From assembly GCA_963632245.1 (NCBI GenBank), contig CAVGTF010000074.1, positions 1 through 11,654 of the forward strand: 11,654 bases of DNA. The letters are read 5' to 3'. The stretch's first letter is position 1. Every line of letters starts with the position of its first letter. Shown here one piece after another: positions 1 through 5,797 of the stretch. Source of the stretch: UBA1724 sp963632245 (GTDB taxonomy: Bacteria; Verrucomicrobiota; Lentisphaeria; Oligosphaerales; Oligosphaeraceae). The notes beneath the pieces were generated by a model that was not told the DNA's origin, did not search any database, and saw only the letters and a program-made list of their open reading frames with translations. The position numbers and the translations under genes were made by a program.

Positions 1-21
1 CTGGCTCGGCTAAAATGCGGT

Positions 22-99
22 AAGTACTTAGCAATTAGCGGATAGCGGCTAGTTCTAAGGCCGCTCCGCGGGAATTCCGCCGCTAGTACGGCGGTACGG
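22..99 (-). repeat. Module C repeat, copy 2
   Basis: Read on the minus strand, this begins with a GTACCGCCG hairpin (stem CCGCCG at 77-82 with CGGCGG at 89-94). It continues through an AATTCCCGCGGAGCG core, a CCTTA word, and ends in TGCTAAGTACTTA. A second copy lies on the plus strand at about 4256-4332. The two share a 23-base perfect match (62-84 against 4269-4291) plus scattered similarity. Its role is unknown. It is a dispersed intergenic repeat related to module B. Confidence 0.7.
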
Positions 100-154
100 T
101 TGCCGCCTCCAAAAACGCTACTAGCCTAGAAGCGCCTCTTCCTAGCAGGGCACC

Positions 155-222
155 CAAAGGACTGGGGCTGCCGCCCCCGTACCCCCGCCTAGTTTCATTC
201 CGCCGCAAGGAAACCGCGGCGG
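155..222 (-). repeat. Module A repeat, copy 1
   Basis: On the minus strand the order is a CCGCCGC...GCGGCGG hairpin (200-206 with 216-222), GGCGGAA-type spacer, a GGGGGTACGGGGGCGGC block, an AGCCCC hairpin half and CCTTTGGG. The same order occurs at 4073-4142, 10064-10110 (shorter) and 11489-11556. The hairpin loop is longer here than in the other copies, where CCGCC and GGCGG enclose only four bases. This is a dispersed intergenic element of unknown function. Confidence 0.65.
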
Positions 223-299
223 AACCGGTACCGCGCCCTTCCGCTACCCGCTACCCTAGAGCTACCGGAGCCATCGCTACCAAAGTATTCGGGGGGCAC

Positions 300-327
300 G
301 GGGGGCGCAAGCCCCTCCGTCCTTTGG
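300..327. repeat. 28-bp perfect inverted copy, left partner (GCAA-loop hairpin)
   Basis: Bases 300-327 are the exact reverse complement of 4136-4163. Within it GGGGC (302-306) and GCCCC (311-315) enclose a GCAA loop, a stable GNRA-type tetraloop if transcribed. It ends in CCTTTGG, as module A copies do. Together with the module C pair it brackets the 364-3921 gene block in inverted orientation. Confidence 0.8.
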
Positions 328-363
328 GTACCCCGCTAGGGAAGGCCCGTCTTTGGCTAATCC

Positions 364-1332
364 CTACTGATAAATCATTTCCTCCTCGAATTCGCAGTCT
401 GGGGCGACGATCCCCAAAAATTCCCGGATTTCGCCAACCATATCCTTTGCGGGGGTGCATTTCACGGGGTCATTTGCCAGGGAATCGCGGAGTTCGTCCT
501 GTGTGATATGGGAGAATGCCTCCTGTTGGGGGGTCCAGAGGGCGCAGACCTCCTCGGACGATGCGGGGGCCCACTGGGACATCCTTTCCAGGAGCTCCTC
601 GACCCGCTGGGGATTCTCCTGCGCCCAATTGGCATTCACGGCGATGCCAGCCCAGGGGACCTCGGGATCGCAGTGCCGGATGGCGCCGTAGATCTCCTCC
701 AGGGAGGTGATTCGGTGGAAGGAGGGATTCTTCTTGCAGAGAGCGGTAGCGAAGGGCTCCGGGAGCATCAGGAACTCGATCTTTCCCTGGAGTGCCCTCA
801 GCATGAGGGGCTTCACATCCAAGGGCGCAATCCGGATCGAATCCTCGCCGGATTCCTTCAAGAGCGCCTCCAGGAGGTATCGTCCCGCGCCGTCAGAGGG
901 TCCGAAGGGCATTTCGGCATCCCGGAAGTCCTCGGGAAAGCGCATCTCGCGCTTCGCGAGCAACTGCCACTTTCGCCAGCCCGTGACCGCCAGGAGCCGC
1001 AGGGGCGCGCCGCGGTGATAGGCACGCGCAAAGCCCTCCAGATGCCCTACCCAGACGTCGCCCTGTCCGCCTAACAGCAGGCTCTGGAAGGCGACCGTCG
1101 TATTCCATCCCTGCAACGACCGCTCCTCTGGAGCGAGCGCCGCCAACAACGGCAGCAGCGGCGTGGTGGCGGAGGAGTTCGTCCAGATGACGACGGGAGC
1201 AGACGCGGAAGTCGCCGTCTCCTTCCCTTCCTGCGTCTTTTGCTTGTTGCATCCGCAGAATGCGGTGACGGCGAGAAATGCGACCAGGAGGAGCCGCAGG
1301 AGGCATCCGAGGCTAGAGAAGAGGCATCCCAT
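364..1332 (-). CDS. Solute-binding lipoprotein, NitT/TauT-like
   Basis: This is a 322-residue predicted periplasmic solute-binding lipoprotein of an ABC importer. The N-terminus has a hydrophobic segment (about residues 11-25) followed by FCGC, an imperfect lipobox with lipidation predicted at Cys28. After a Ser/Ala/Thr-rich linker, the fold from residue 47 (VVIWTNSSATTPLL) matches the NMT1/SsuA-type substrate-binding pattern. The motif LMLPEPFATAL (about 188-198) is typical of the nitrate/sulfonate/taurine group. The ligand cannot be told from sequence. The gene starts 14 bp after mreC and is probably cotranscribed with it. The ATG is preceded by an A-rich stretch without a Shine-Dalgarno sequence. 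No permease or ATPase gene is in the window; one could lie beyond the left edge, although 363 bp of repeat DNA intervenes. Family assignment is good; substrate is unknown. Confidence 0.8.
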   Translation of the reverse strand: MGCLFSSLGCLLRLLLVAFLAVTAFCGCNKQKTQEGKETATSASAPVVIWTNSSATTPLLPLLAALAPEERSLQGWNTTVAFQSLLLGGQGDVWVGHLEGFARAYHRGAPLRLLAVTGWRKWQLLAKREMRFPEDFRDAEMPFGPSDGAGRYLLEALLKESGEDSIRIAPLDVKPLMLRALQGKIEFLMLPEPFATALCKKNPSFHRITSLEEIYGAIRHCDPEVPWAGIAVNANWAQENPQRVEELLERMSQWAPASSEEVCALWTPQQEAFSHITQDELRDSLANDPVKCTPAKDMVGEIREFLGIVAPDCEFEEEMIYQ

Positions 1333-1346
1333 GATATTTTTGCCCG

Positions 1347-2195
1347 TTAGTTAATCGGTGCCATGACGCACACGAAGTGGATAGTCCCCATGGGTGCCAG
1401 GGGGGCGCAGTGGAGCATGGAGCGCGCCATATCGGGGTGATGGACCAATCCGCCGTTTGGGGCATCGGGGAGGATTCGACCCACGGGGATTCCCGGCGGC
1501 ATCATTCCGCCCAATCCGCTGGTGACCACCAGCTGTTCGGAGGTCACGGTGAGTTCCTTGGGGAGATACTCCACCTGGAAGCCCAGGGTACCGTCGGCGA
1601 AGGGGTGTTCTTCGCCGCAGCCCTGGAGGACTCCCGCCACATCGCCGCCGGAGAGCCCCACGCCAAAACGGCATTCCCGGGAGAGCACGGAGACCACCTC
1701 CGCGGTGTGCGCATAGCATCGGATAACACGACCGAAGGCATAGCCATCCACGAGCACCAGCGCGCCCGTCACCAGGCCATCCTTGGAGCCGCGATTCACC
1801 AAAAGGCAGTCGTACCACCGCGCGGGATCCCGGGAGATCACCTCCGCCAACACCGCACGCCACTCCTGACGCGCCGGCAACGACACCAGCCGCCGGAGCT
1901 CCTGGTTCTCCTTCCGGAGATCCTCCTGGGAATCCAGGCGCGTCTGCAGCTCCTGGATCAGCCGCTCCGATTCCAGCAATTTGTCGCGGCGGGAGAGCGC
2001 GCCCGGCTGAATCCACCGGATGCCATCGCCCACCACACGGAAGAATGCGCCACAGAGGGAGACTGTGGGACCGAAGACCGCGGAGGCCAGTCGTCGTCCG
2101 GGGGACGTCACGGCGCCCACCAGCAACGCGATGGTCAACACCGCCAGCAAGATCCAGCGCAGCGAAAAATAGGATGGTCCGGAGGACTTCGGCAA
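1347..2195 (-). CDS. mreC: Rod shape-determining protein MreC
   Basis: This 282-residue protein is the bitopic scaffold of the elongasome, linking cytoplasmic MreB to periplasmic wall-synthesis enzymes. It shows one transmembrane helix (about residues 13-30), a charged heptad-like coiled coil (about 68-106) and the periplasmic beta-domain. Diagnostic stretches are RDPARWYDCLLVNRGSKDGL (122-141) and GLGGMMPPGIPVG (227-239). The only plausible start is a TTG at 2193-2195, just before SSGPSYFSLRW. It lies 8 bp after the tadA stop, which suggests translational coupling, and no strong ribosome binding site is visible. MreC is usually followed by mreD and preceded by mreB. Here neither is adjacent: tadA precedes it and a solute-binding lipoprotein follows. 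The organisation is unusual but the identity is secure. Confidence 0.93.
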   Translation of the reverse strand: MPKSSGPSYFSLRWILLAVLTIALLVGAVTSPGRRLASAVFGPTVSLCGAFFRVVGDGIRWIQPGALSRRDKLLESERLIQELQTRLDSQEDLRKENQELRRLVSLPARQEWRAVLAEVISRDPARWYDCLLVNRGSKDGLVTGALVLVDGYAFGRVIRCYAHTAEVVSVLSRECRFGVGLSGGDVAGVLQGCGEEHPFADGTLGFQVEYLPKELTVTSEQLVVTSGLGGMMPPGIPVGRILPDAPNGGLVHHPDMARSMLHCAPLAPMGTIHFVCVMAPIN

Positions 2196-2203
2196 GGGTA
2201 TAG

Positions 2204-2746
2204 CTATTCTTGGAAAGGAGTCTCCGCGAGGGGGCTCCGTTTATCTGCACCGGCGCGACGGCGTCGGAAGAATTCCCGGAGGACCCCCGCGCATTCGTCG
2301 GAGAGGACTCCGCCGGTGACGGGTGTGCGATGGAGAGTCCCGGAGAATCCGGTGATATCCAGTGCGCCGCCGGCGGCCCCCATGCGGGGATCCGGCGCGC
2401 CGAAGACGAGCCGTCCCAGCCGGCAATTCACCATGGCGCCTGCGCACATGGGACAGGGCTCCTTGGTGACGTAGAGGGTGCACTCCGACAGCCGCCACTC
2501 CCCCAATGCCCGGCTGGCCGCCTGCAACGCCAGGAGCTCCGCGTGCGCCGTGCCGTCCTTGCACGCCTCCACACAATTGGACGACCGCGCCAGCTCCTTT
2601 CCGGCGCCATCCACCACCACGGCGCCTACCGGCACCTCGCCCCGCAGGCCCGCCTCCCGGGCGGCCTCCAGGGCGCAGCGCATCCAATGGCAATCCGTCT
2701 CCGAAAAGGCGGTGTCAGCGGGTGCGATGGCGGGGGATTCCTCCAT
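2204..2746 (-). CDS. tadA: tRNA adenosine(34) deaminase TadA
   Basis: This 180-residue cytoplasmic zinc enzyme converts the wobble adenosine of tRNA-Arg(ACG) to inosine. The cytidine/adenosine-deaminase signature is complete: AHAE with zinc ligand His68 and proton-shuttling Glu70, then EPCPMCAGAM with zinc ligands Cys98 and Cys101. VPVGAVVVD (38-46) and the GAPDPRMGAAGG segment (117-127) are also typical of TadA. The C-terminal REFFRRRR (157-164) fits the RNA-binding helix. The first 15-18 residues are not conserved in the family and the true start could be internal (for example Met22), since no Shine-Dalgarno precedes the ATG at 2744-2746. It lies between the PPIase gene (110 bp gap) and mreC (8 bp). 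Confidence 0.93.
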   Translation of the reverse strand: MEESPAIAPADTAFSETDCHWMRCALEAAREAGLRGEVPVGAVVVDGAGKELARSSNCVEACKDGTAHAELLALQAASRALGEWRLSECTLYVTKEPCPMCAGAMVNCRLGRLVFGAPDPRMGAAGGALDITGFSGTLHRTPVTGGVLSDECAGVLREFFRRRRAGADKRSPLAETPFQE

Positions 2747-2791
2747 GGATGGGATGGGGTTTCGTGGGATTCTGGATCGTACGCAACGAAC

Positions 2792-2815
2792 GCCTGCCCC
2801 CTTTGGGAGGGAGGC
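2792..2815. other. Imperfect hairpin between the PPIase gene and tadA
   Basis: GCCTGCCCCCT (2792-2802) can pair with GGGAGGGAGGC (2805-2815), with two mismatches and a loop of about four bases. It lies 30-60 bp after the PPIase stop codon in the 110-bp gap before tadA. No T-run follows on the minus strand, so it is at most an attenuator or mRNA-stability structure. Confidence 0.3.
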
Positions 2816-2856
2816 AGACGTCCGTGGGTGCTAGGGATTCACAAAAGGGATCGTGC

Positions 2857-3921
2857 CTACAGGTTGATCTTCAGGCCGGCATCCGTGCGGATCCGATTCA
2901 GCTGCTCCATGGCGGCCTTGCCGGTCTGCTGATTCTCCAGGAACTGTTTGATCTGCTCCTTGGCGTCCTCGAAGGGCGCGATGGAGGCCTCGGTCTTGGC
3001 ACCCGCCTTGATCAGGTGGTAGCCGAACTCCGTCTCCACGGGATCAGAGATCTCGCCCTCGGCGAGATTCTTCAGGGCCGCCTCGAATTCGGGGACCATG
3101 CTCCCCTCGGGGAAACGTCCCAGATCACCGCCCTGCTCCTTGCTGGGGCAATCGGAGAACTCCTTCGCCAGATCGCCAAAATTGGAGCCATCGGCCGCCA
3201 GCTTCGCCTTGATCTCGATGAGCTTGCTGAGGCACTCCGCCTTCTGAGCGTCCGTGGGGGGATTGGCGGGGAACTGCACCAGGATGTGCGCGGCGCTGAA
3301 GGTAGCGGGCTGCTGGAAGGCCTGCTGATTCTCGTCATAGAAGGCCTGGATCTCCTCGTCGGTGACGACAGGAGCGGGCAGATTCTTGTCCAGTCCCTCC
3401 AGGTACTTCTCCACGATGGTCTCTTCCACGAACTTCTGGACGACCTCGTCGCGAGTCATGCCCAGCTGCTCCAGCTGCTTCTGGAAGGCGCCCTCGCCCA
3501 CCTGGGCATTCATCGCCTTCTCGGTCTCCTCCACCTGCTTGGTGGCCGCTTCCACATCGCCAGTAATGCCGCCCTCCTTCGCCAATGCCAGGAAGAGCGC
3601 GCGCTGACCCATGGTGGCGCCCAGCTGCTTGGTGAAGCCAGTCACCTGCGCTTCCGTCAAAACCGCACCACTCTTCTTCGCATTCTCCACGGCGGGAACA
3701 ACCACATCCAACAGGTCCTTCTTGGTCACCAAGACGCCCTGGTTCCAGCTGGCAATCACATCGGGAAGACTGGCAAAATAGACCTCGCTATCGAACGCAG
3801 CGGGCGCGGCCTCAGCAACTGCGGGAGTGGCGGGAGTGGCATCAACGGCGGCATCCTGTGCCTGGAGGCCTCCGGCACACACAAGCAACGAGGCGGCAAG
3901 AGCAAAAAGCGTCTTCTTCAT
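2857..3921 (-). CDS. Periplasmic parvulin-type peptidyl-prolyl isomerase (PrsA/SurA-like)
   Basis: This is a predicted exported folding chaperone/isomerase. The start chosen is ATG 3919-3921 (354 residues), giving MKKTLFALAASLLVCAGGLQAQ, a standard signal peptide with AQA-like cleavage. A TTG three codons upstream is also in frame but lies too close to the AAAGGA ribosome binding site (about 3935-3940). An Ala/Pro-rich linker follows, then a helical SurA_N-like chaperone region (about 60-200). A single parvulin domain (about 207-307) opens with SAAHILVQF and includes FGDLAKEFSDCPSKEQGGDLGRF. It closes with EFGYHLI, placing the two conserved histidines. A helical tail ends the protein. One parvulin domain rather than two is closer to PrsA/PpiC than to E. 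coli SurA. It is the first gene of the minus-strand block leading to tadA-mreC. Confidence 0.88.
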   Translation of the reverse strand: MKKTLFALAASLLVCAGGLQAQDAAVDATPATPAVAEAAPAAFDSEVYFASLPDVIASWNQGVLVTKKDLLDVVVPAVENAKKSGAVLTEAQVTGFTKQLGATMGQRALFLALAKEGGITGDVEAATKQVEETEKAMNAQVGEGAFQKQLEQLGMTRDEVVQKFVEETIVEKYLEGLDKNLPAPVVTDEEIQAFYDENQQAFQQPATFSAAHILVQFPANPPTDAQKAECLSKLIEIKAKLAADGSNFGDLAKEFSDCPSKEQGGDLGRFPEGSMVPEFEAALKNLAEGEISDPVETEFGYHLIKAGAKTEASIAPFEDAKEQIKQFLENQQTGKAAMEQLNRIRTDAGLKINL

Positions 3922-3934
3922 GGAATTCAAGTTT

Positions 3935-3940
3935 CCTTTG
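3935..3940 (-). promoter_or_regulatory. Ribosome binding site deciding the PPIase start
   Basis: AAAGGA on the minus strand lies about 13 nt before ATG 3921 but only about 4 nt before the in-frame TTG at 3930. The signal peptide (MKK then a hydrophobic core) begins at the ATG, which favours that start. Confidence 0.5.
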
Positions 3941-4041
3941 GGTTGGTATTACAGATGAAAGAAAGGCAAAGAAAGGATTTTCTGCGCAAAACTGGCGCTA
4001 TAGACTAGCCGCCGCAGCCACGGTTCCCGACCGCGCGCCCA

Positions 4042-4079
4042 AAAGGCGGTACCGTACCGCAAAGGCGGCACCGTACCGC
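4042..4079. repeat. Tandem 19-mer pair (GCGGTACCGTACCGC type)
   Basis: AAAGGCGGTACCGTACCGC (4042-4060) is repeated at 4061-4079 with one change (T to C). Each unit contains an interrupted palindrome: GCGGTAC and GTACCGC around one base, or a variant of it. It abuts the first hairpin of module A. Confidence 0.85.
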
Positions 4080-4142
4080 CGGTAGGCGGAAGAGTTTTGG
4101 CAGGGGTACGGGGGGCGGCTAAAAAAAAAAGACTTCCAAAGG
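4073..4142 (+). repeat. Module A repeat, copy 2
   Basis: GTACCGCC-GGTA-GGCGGAA hairpin, then a TTTTGGCAGGGGTACGGGG-type stretch and GGCGGC, then ten A and CCAAAGG. It matches the copies at 155-222 (inverted), 10064-10110 and 11489-11556 (inverted). The A-run is particular to this copy. Confidence 0.7.
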
Positions 4143-4163
4143 ACGGAGGGGCTTGCGCCCCCC
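4136..4163. repeat. 28-bp perfect inverted copy, right partner
   Basis: This is the exact reverse complement of 300-327, about 3.8 kb away. It contains the same GGGGC-GCAA-GCCCC hairpin when read on the minus strand. The perfect match contrasts with the drifted flanks and suggests recent copying, gene conversion or selection on this part. Confidence 0.85.
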
Positions 4164-4206
4164 GGACCCCCAAAAACCTTTAGGTTGCGCCATGGGAAAT
4201 GGCATC

Positions 4207-4233
4207 GTACCGACGAAACTTCGGCGGAAGAGT
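4207..4233 (+). repeat. Truncated module B
   Basis: GTACCGACGAAACTTCGGCGGAAGAG-like sequence matches the first 26 or so bases of the module B at 4395, with one substitution in the left stem arm. It then diverges and lacks the pyrimidine-rich 14-mers. Confidence 0.6.
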
Positions 4234-4255
4234 GTTGGCGGTAGGGGCGGTACAG

Positions 4256-4332
4256 GTACCGCCGCACCAGCGGCGGAATTCCCGCGGAGCGTCCTTATGA
4301 ACTATCTGCTAGCCACTATCCTGCTAAGTACT
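4256..4332 (+). repeat. Module C repeat, copy 1
   Basis: Hairpin CCGCCGC (4259-4265) with GCGGCGG (4270-4276), then the AATTCCCGCGGAGCG core, CCTTATGAACTA, and TGCTAAGTACTA. It pairs with the inverted copy at 22-99. Its first half also resembles module B (hairpin, GGCGGAA, later CCTTAT), so B and C are probably one family. Confidence 0.7.
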
Positions 4333-4394
4333 AAATTGGGCCCTGCTAGGAAAAAGCGCACTGGTGCAAGGCGCCGTCTCGAAGGCGGCCCCCC

Positions 4395-4474
4395 GTACCG
4401 CCGAAACTTCGGCGGAAGAGCGCCGCAAGCACCTTATTAACCTTCTCCCTACTACCTTCTCTCCCTACTACCTA
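4395..4474 (+). repeat. Module B repeat, copy 1
   Basis: Hairpin CCGCCGAA (4398-4405) with TTCGGCGG (4408-4415), then GAAGAGCGCC, a GCACCTTATTA word, and two 14-16-base pyrimidine-rich units (CCTTCTCCCTACTA at 4441-4454, with a two-base insertion in the second). It sits directly 3' of the lipoprotein gene, so on that gene's strand it reads as purine-rich TAGTAGGGAGAAGG units. Other full copies are at 10152-10227 and 11340-11418. Confidence 0.8.
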
Positions 4475-4476
4475 TT

Positions 4477-4520
4477 CTCTACGGATTTCTTCCTGCACCC
4501 ACAGGAAGAAATCCGTAGAG
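4477..4520. repeat. Perfect 19-bp hairpin overlapping the lipoprotein gene's stop codon
   Basis: CTCTACGGATTTCTTCCTG (4477-4495) is exactly complementary to 4502-4520 around a six-base loop. It encodes the last residues of the lipoprotein (LYGFLP...GRNP-stop, stop at 4479-4481) and directly precedes module B on that strand. It could terminate transcription or protect the mRNA end, but there is no T-run after it. The same arrangement occurs at the fabH 3' end with unrelated hairpin sequence. Confidence 0.9.
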
Positions 4521-5570
4521 CATCGCGGCCGCCTCGGCCACCCCGGAGAACTCCACCGTGGGGGGCTCCTTCGCCAGGGACCGCCGGTAGTATTTCAGGA
4601 ATCCCGGGGAGAACCCCGAGGCGTCCTCCCCTAGAAAAGCGCGCCAGGGGGCGATCAATTCCAGGAAAGCGACGGGATCGGTGGCGAGTCGTGCGGCGAG
4701 GACTCGTCCCGAGAAGGTGCGGGCTTCCTCGCGGGAGAGACGCGCCTGCAGGAGCGCCTTCTGTGCCTCGGAGAGCTCCGTCCATCGAAGCACGCAGGCG
4801 AGCTCGTGTTCCGCGCTCCAGGGGGCATCGTCCGCGAGGATCTCCGTCAGCGGTGCCTTCATGCATTCCAGCAGTGGGACGGATCGTTCCTGGGAGAGTA
4901 TCTGGAGTTCCGTGAGGCATTCGTTGACGGCGGGTCCCTCGCCCGGCAGGGCATTCAGGGCGATATCCAGCGAATGAATCCACGCGGCGCATTTTGCCTG
5001 GAACTCCTTCCCCCGCAGTTCCTCCAGCAGTGCCTCCTGGCTCTCCCAGAAGGGCGGAAATGCCTTCGGTGCCATGCGGGAGAGCTCCGCCTTCCAGGGC
5101 TCCAGGAAGATCAACGACTGCGACAGATCCTCGCTCTTCTGGTAGGGCCGCCGTGCGCAAAAGAGAGAGAGTGCCTGGAGTGCCTGGGGGAGTTGTCGGA
5201 GCTGCAGCAGCGTGGGCGTCGCGCGACCCTGTCGCTCCGCTTCATCCAGCAGTGCAGAGAGATCATGGAAGCGCTGCTCCTGCAGGAGCCGATTCGCCTC
5301 CGCGAAGAGCTCCCGCTGACTGCCCTCCTCACGGAGAATGCGCGCTACCTGCGGATTCAAATCCTCGCCTTGAGAGAGCTCCTCCCATACCTGCGATCCC
5401 GACCGCAAGGCCTCCCCCGCATCCAACAACGCGGCGCTCTTCCCTAAGTCATACACGGGACGACGCAGCTCGCCACTTTCCTCCTCACCGCCGCGCCCAC
5501 AGGATGCCAGCGGCAACAGCAGGGTTGCCGCCAGCAATAGCAGGCTCAATGTGATGCGCAGGGGAGTCAT
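4479..5570 (-). CDS. Predicted lipoprotein of unknown function, helical
   Basis: I do not recognise this 363-residue protein. The N-terminus is a clear type II signal: a hydrophobic run (about residues 5-20) and lipobox LASC with Cys24, followed by GRGGEEE. The rest is predicted almost wholly alpha-helical and leucine/glutamate-rich, with pairs of amphipathic helices (about 85-125 and onward) that would suit a TPR-like or solenoid fold. There are no catalytic motifs I can name. The C-terminal residues LYGFLPVGAGRNP are encoded inside a perfect 19-bp hairpin next to a module B repeat, so the tail may be an addition from the repeat rather than ancestral protein. It is divergent from rph (227 bp apart) and separated from the PPIase gene by repeats, so it is likely its own transcription unit. 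It may be part of an outer-membrane or periplasmic assembly, but that is a guess. Confidence 0.75.
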   Translation of the reverse strand: MTPLRITLSLLLLAATLLLPLASCGRGGEEESGELRRPVYDLGKSAALLDAGEALRSGSQVWEELSQGEDLNPQVARILREEGSQRELFAEANRLLQEQRFHDLSALLDEAERQGRATPTLLQLRQLPQALQALSLFCARRPYQKSEDLSQSLIFLEPWKAELSRMAPKAFPPFWESQEALLEELRGKEFQAKCAAWIHSLDIALNALPGEGPAVNECLTELQILSQERSVPLLECMKAPLTEILADDAPWSAEHELACVLRWTELSEAQKALLQARLSREEARTFSGRVLAARLATDPVAFLELIAPWRAFLGEDASGFSPGFLKYYRRSLAKEPPTVEFSGVAEAAAMLYGFLPVGAGRNP

Positions 5571-5780
5571 TTATCGATGGGGTCTCGGGGCGTGGTTTTC
5601 AGGGGGAAAGAATGGTTCTTTTACGGGTGGTACACGGTAGGCAGGGGGTATATTAACCGGCACACGATTTCCACCGTGGCGGCCTCCTGAAACCGGGGCC
5701 CGCCGACTCGCCTTCCCGCATACGGACGCCGCCCCCCTCCTGGAGGCGCGTCACGCAACGGGAGAATATACCGCCGAACT

Positions 5781-5785
5781 AGGAG
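5781..5785 (+). promoter_or_regulatory. Candidate ribosome binding site for rph
   Basis: AGGAG lies 12 nt before the ATG at 5798, slightly long spacing. The 227-bp divergent gap (5571-5797) must hold promoters for rph and for the lipoprotein gene. I could not identify a convincing -35/-10 pair, and saw no LexA-type palindrome. Confidence 0.45.
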
Positions 5786-5797
5786 ATTTCGCCCTCT

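Larger units (their letters stand above)
1..363. other. Gene-free repeat mosaic downstream of the solute-binding lipoprotein gene
   Basis: No convincing gene is present. The stretch holds a module C copy (about 22-99), a module A copy (about 155-222) and an A-related segment (about 287-327). All are recognisable because they recur elsewhere in the window, mostly in opposite orientation. Between them are short GC-rich hairpins and GTACC/GGTAC words. Short overlapping open frames here are low-complexity and arginine/proline-rich, and they look like by-products of the repeats. The stretch runs off the left edge, so any gene further left is not visible. Confidence 0.7.
3931..4478. other. Gene-free 550-bp repeat mosaic between two minus-strand genes
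   Basis: The first part (to about 4010) is the leader of the PPIase gene. The remainder is repeats: a 19-mer tandem pair (4042-4079), module A (4073-4142), a ten-A run (4121-4130), a 28-bp inverted copy (4136-4163), a truncated B start (4207-4233), module C (4256-4332) and module B (4395-4474). Words built on GGTACCG recur throughout. On the minus strand the A-run reads as ten T about 25 bases after a GGGGC-GCAA-GCCCC hairpin. That spacing is too long for a textbook intrinsic terminator of the upstream lipoprotein gene. I see no coding sequence. Confidence 0.7.

Noticed and set aside
2506..4008. Plus-strand 500-codon frame opposite tadA and the PPIase gene
   Set aside because: It is antisense to two recognised genes, with low-complexity Leu/Gly-rich translation and no start signal.
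4121..4163. Intrinsic terminator on the minus strand (GGGGC-GCAA-GCCCC hairpin then ten T)
   Set aside because: About 25 bases separate the stem from the T-run, far more than usual, and the inverted partner at 300-327 has no T-run. I treat it as part of the repeat.
4073..4474. CRISPR array
   Set aside because: The repeats are of several types, vary in length and spacing, and have no regular spacers. No cas1/cas2 is nearby, and the Cas4-like nuclease sits with a polymerase instead.
5571..5797. LexA/SOS operator controlling the rph-nuclease-polymerase operon
   Set aside because: I looked for a GAAC-N4-GTTC or CTGT-N8-ACAG palindrome in the divergent gap and found none.
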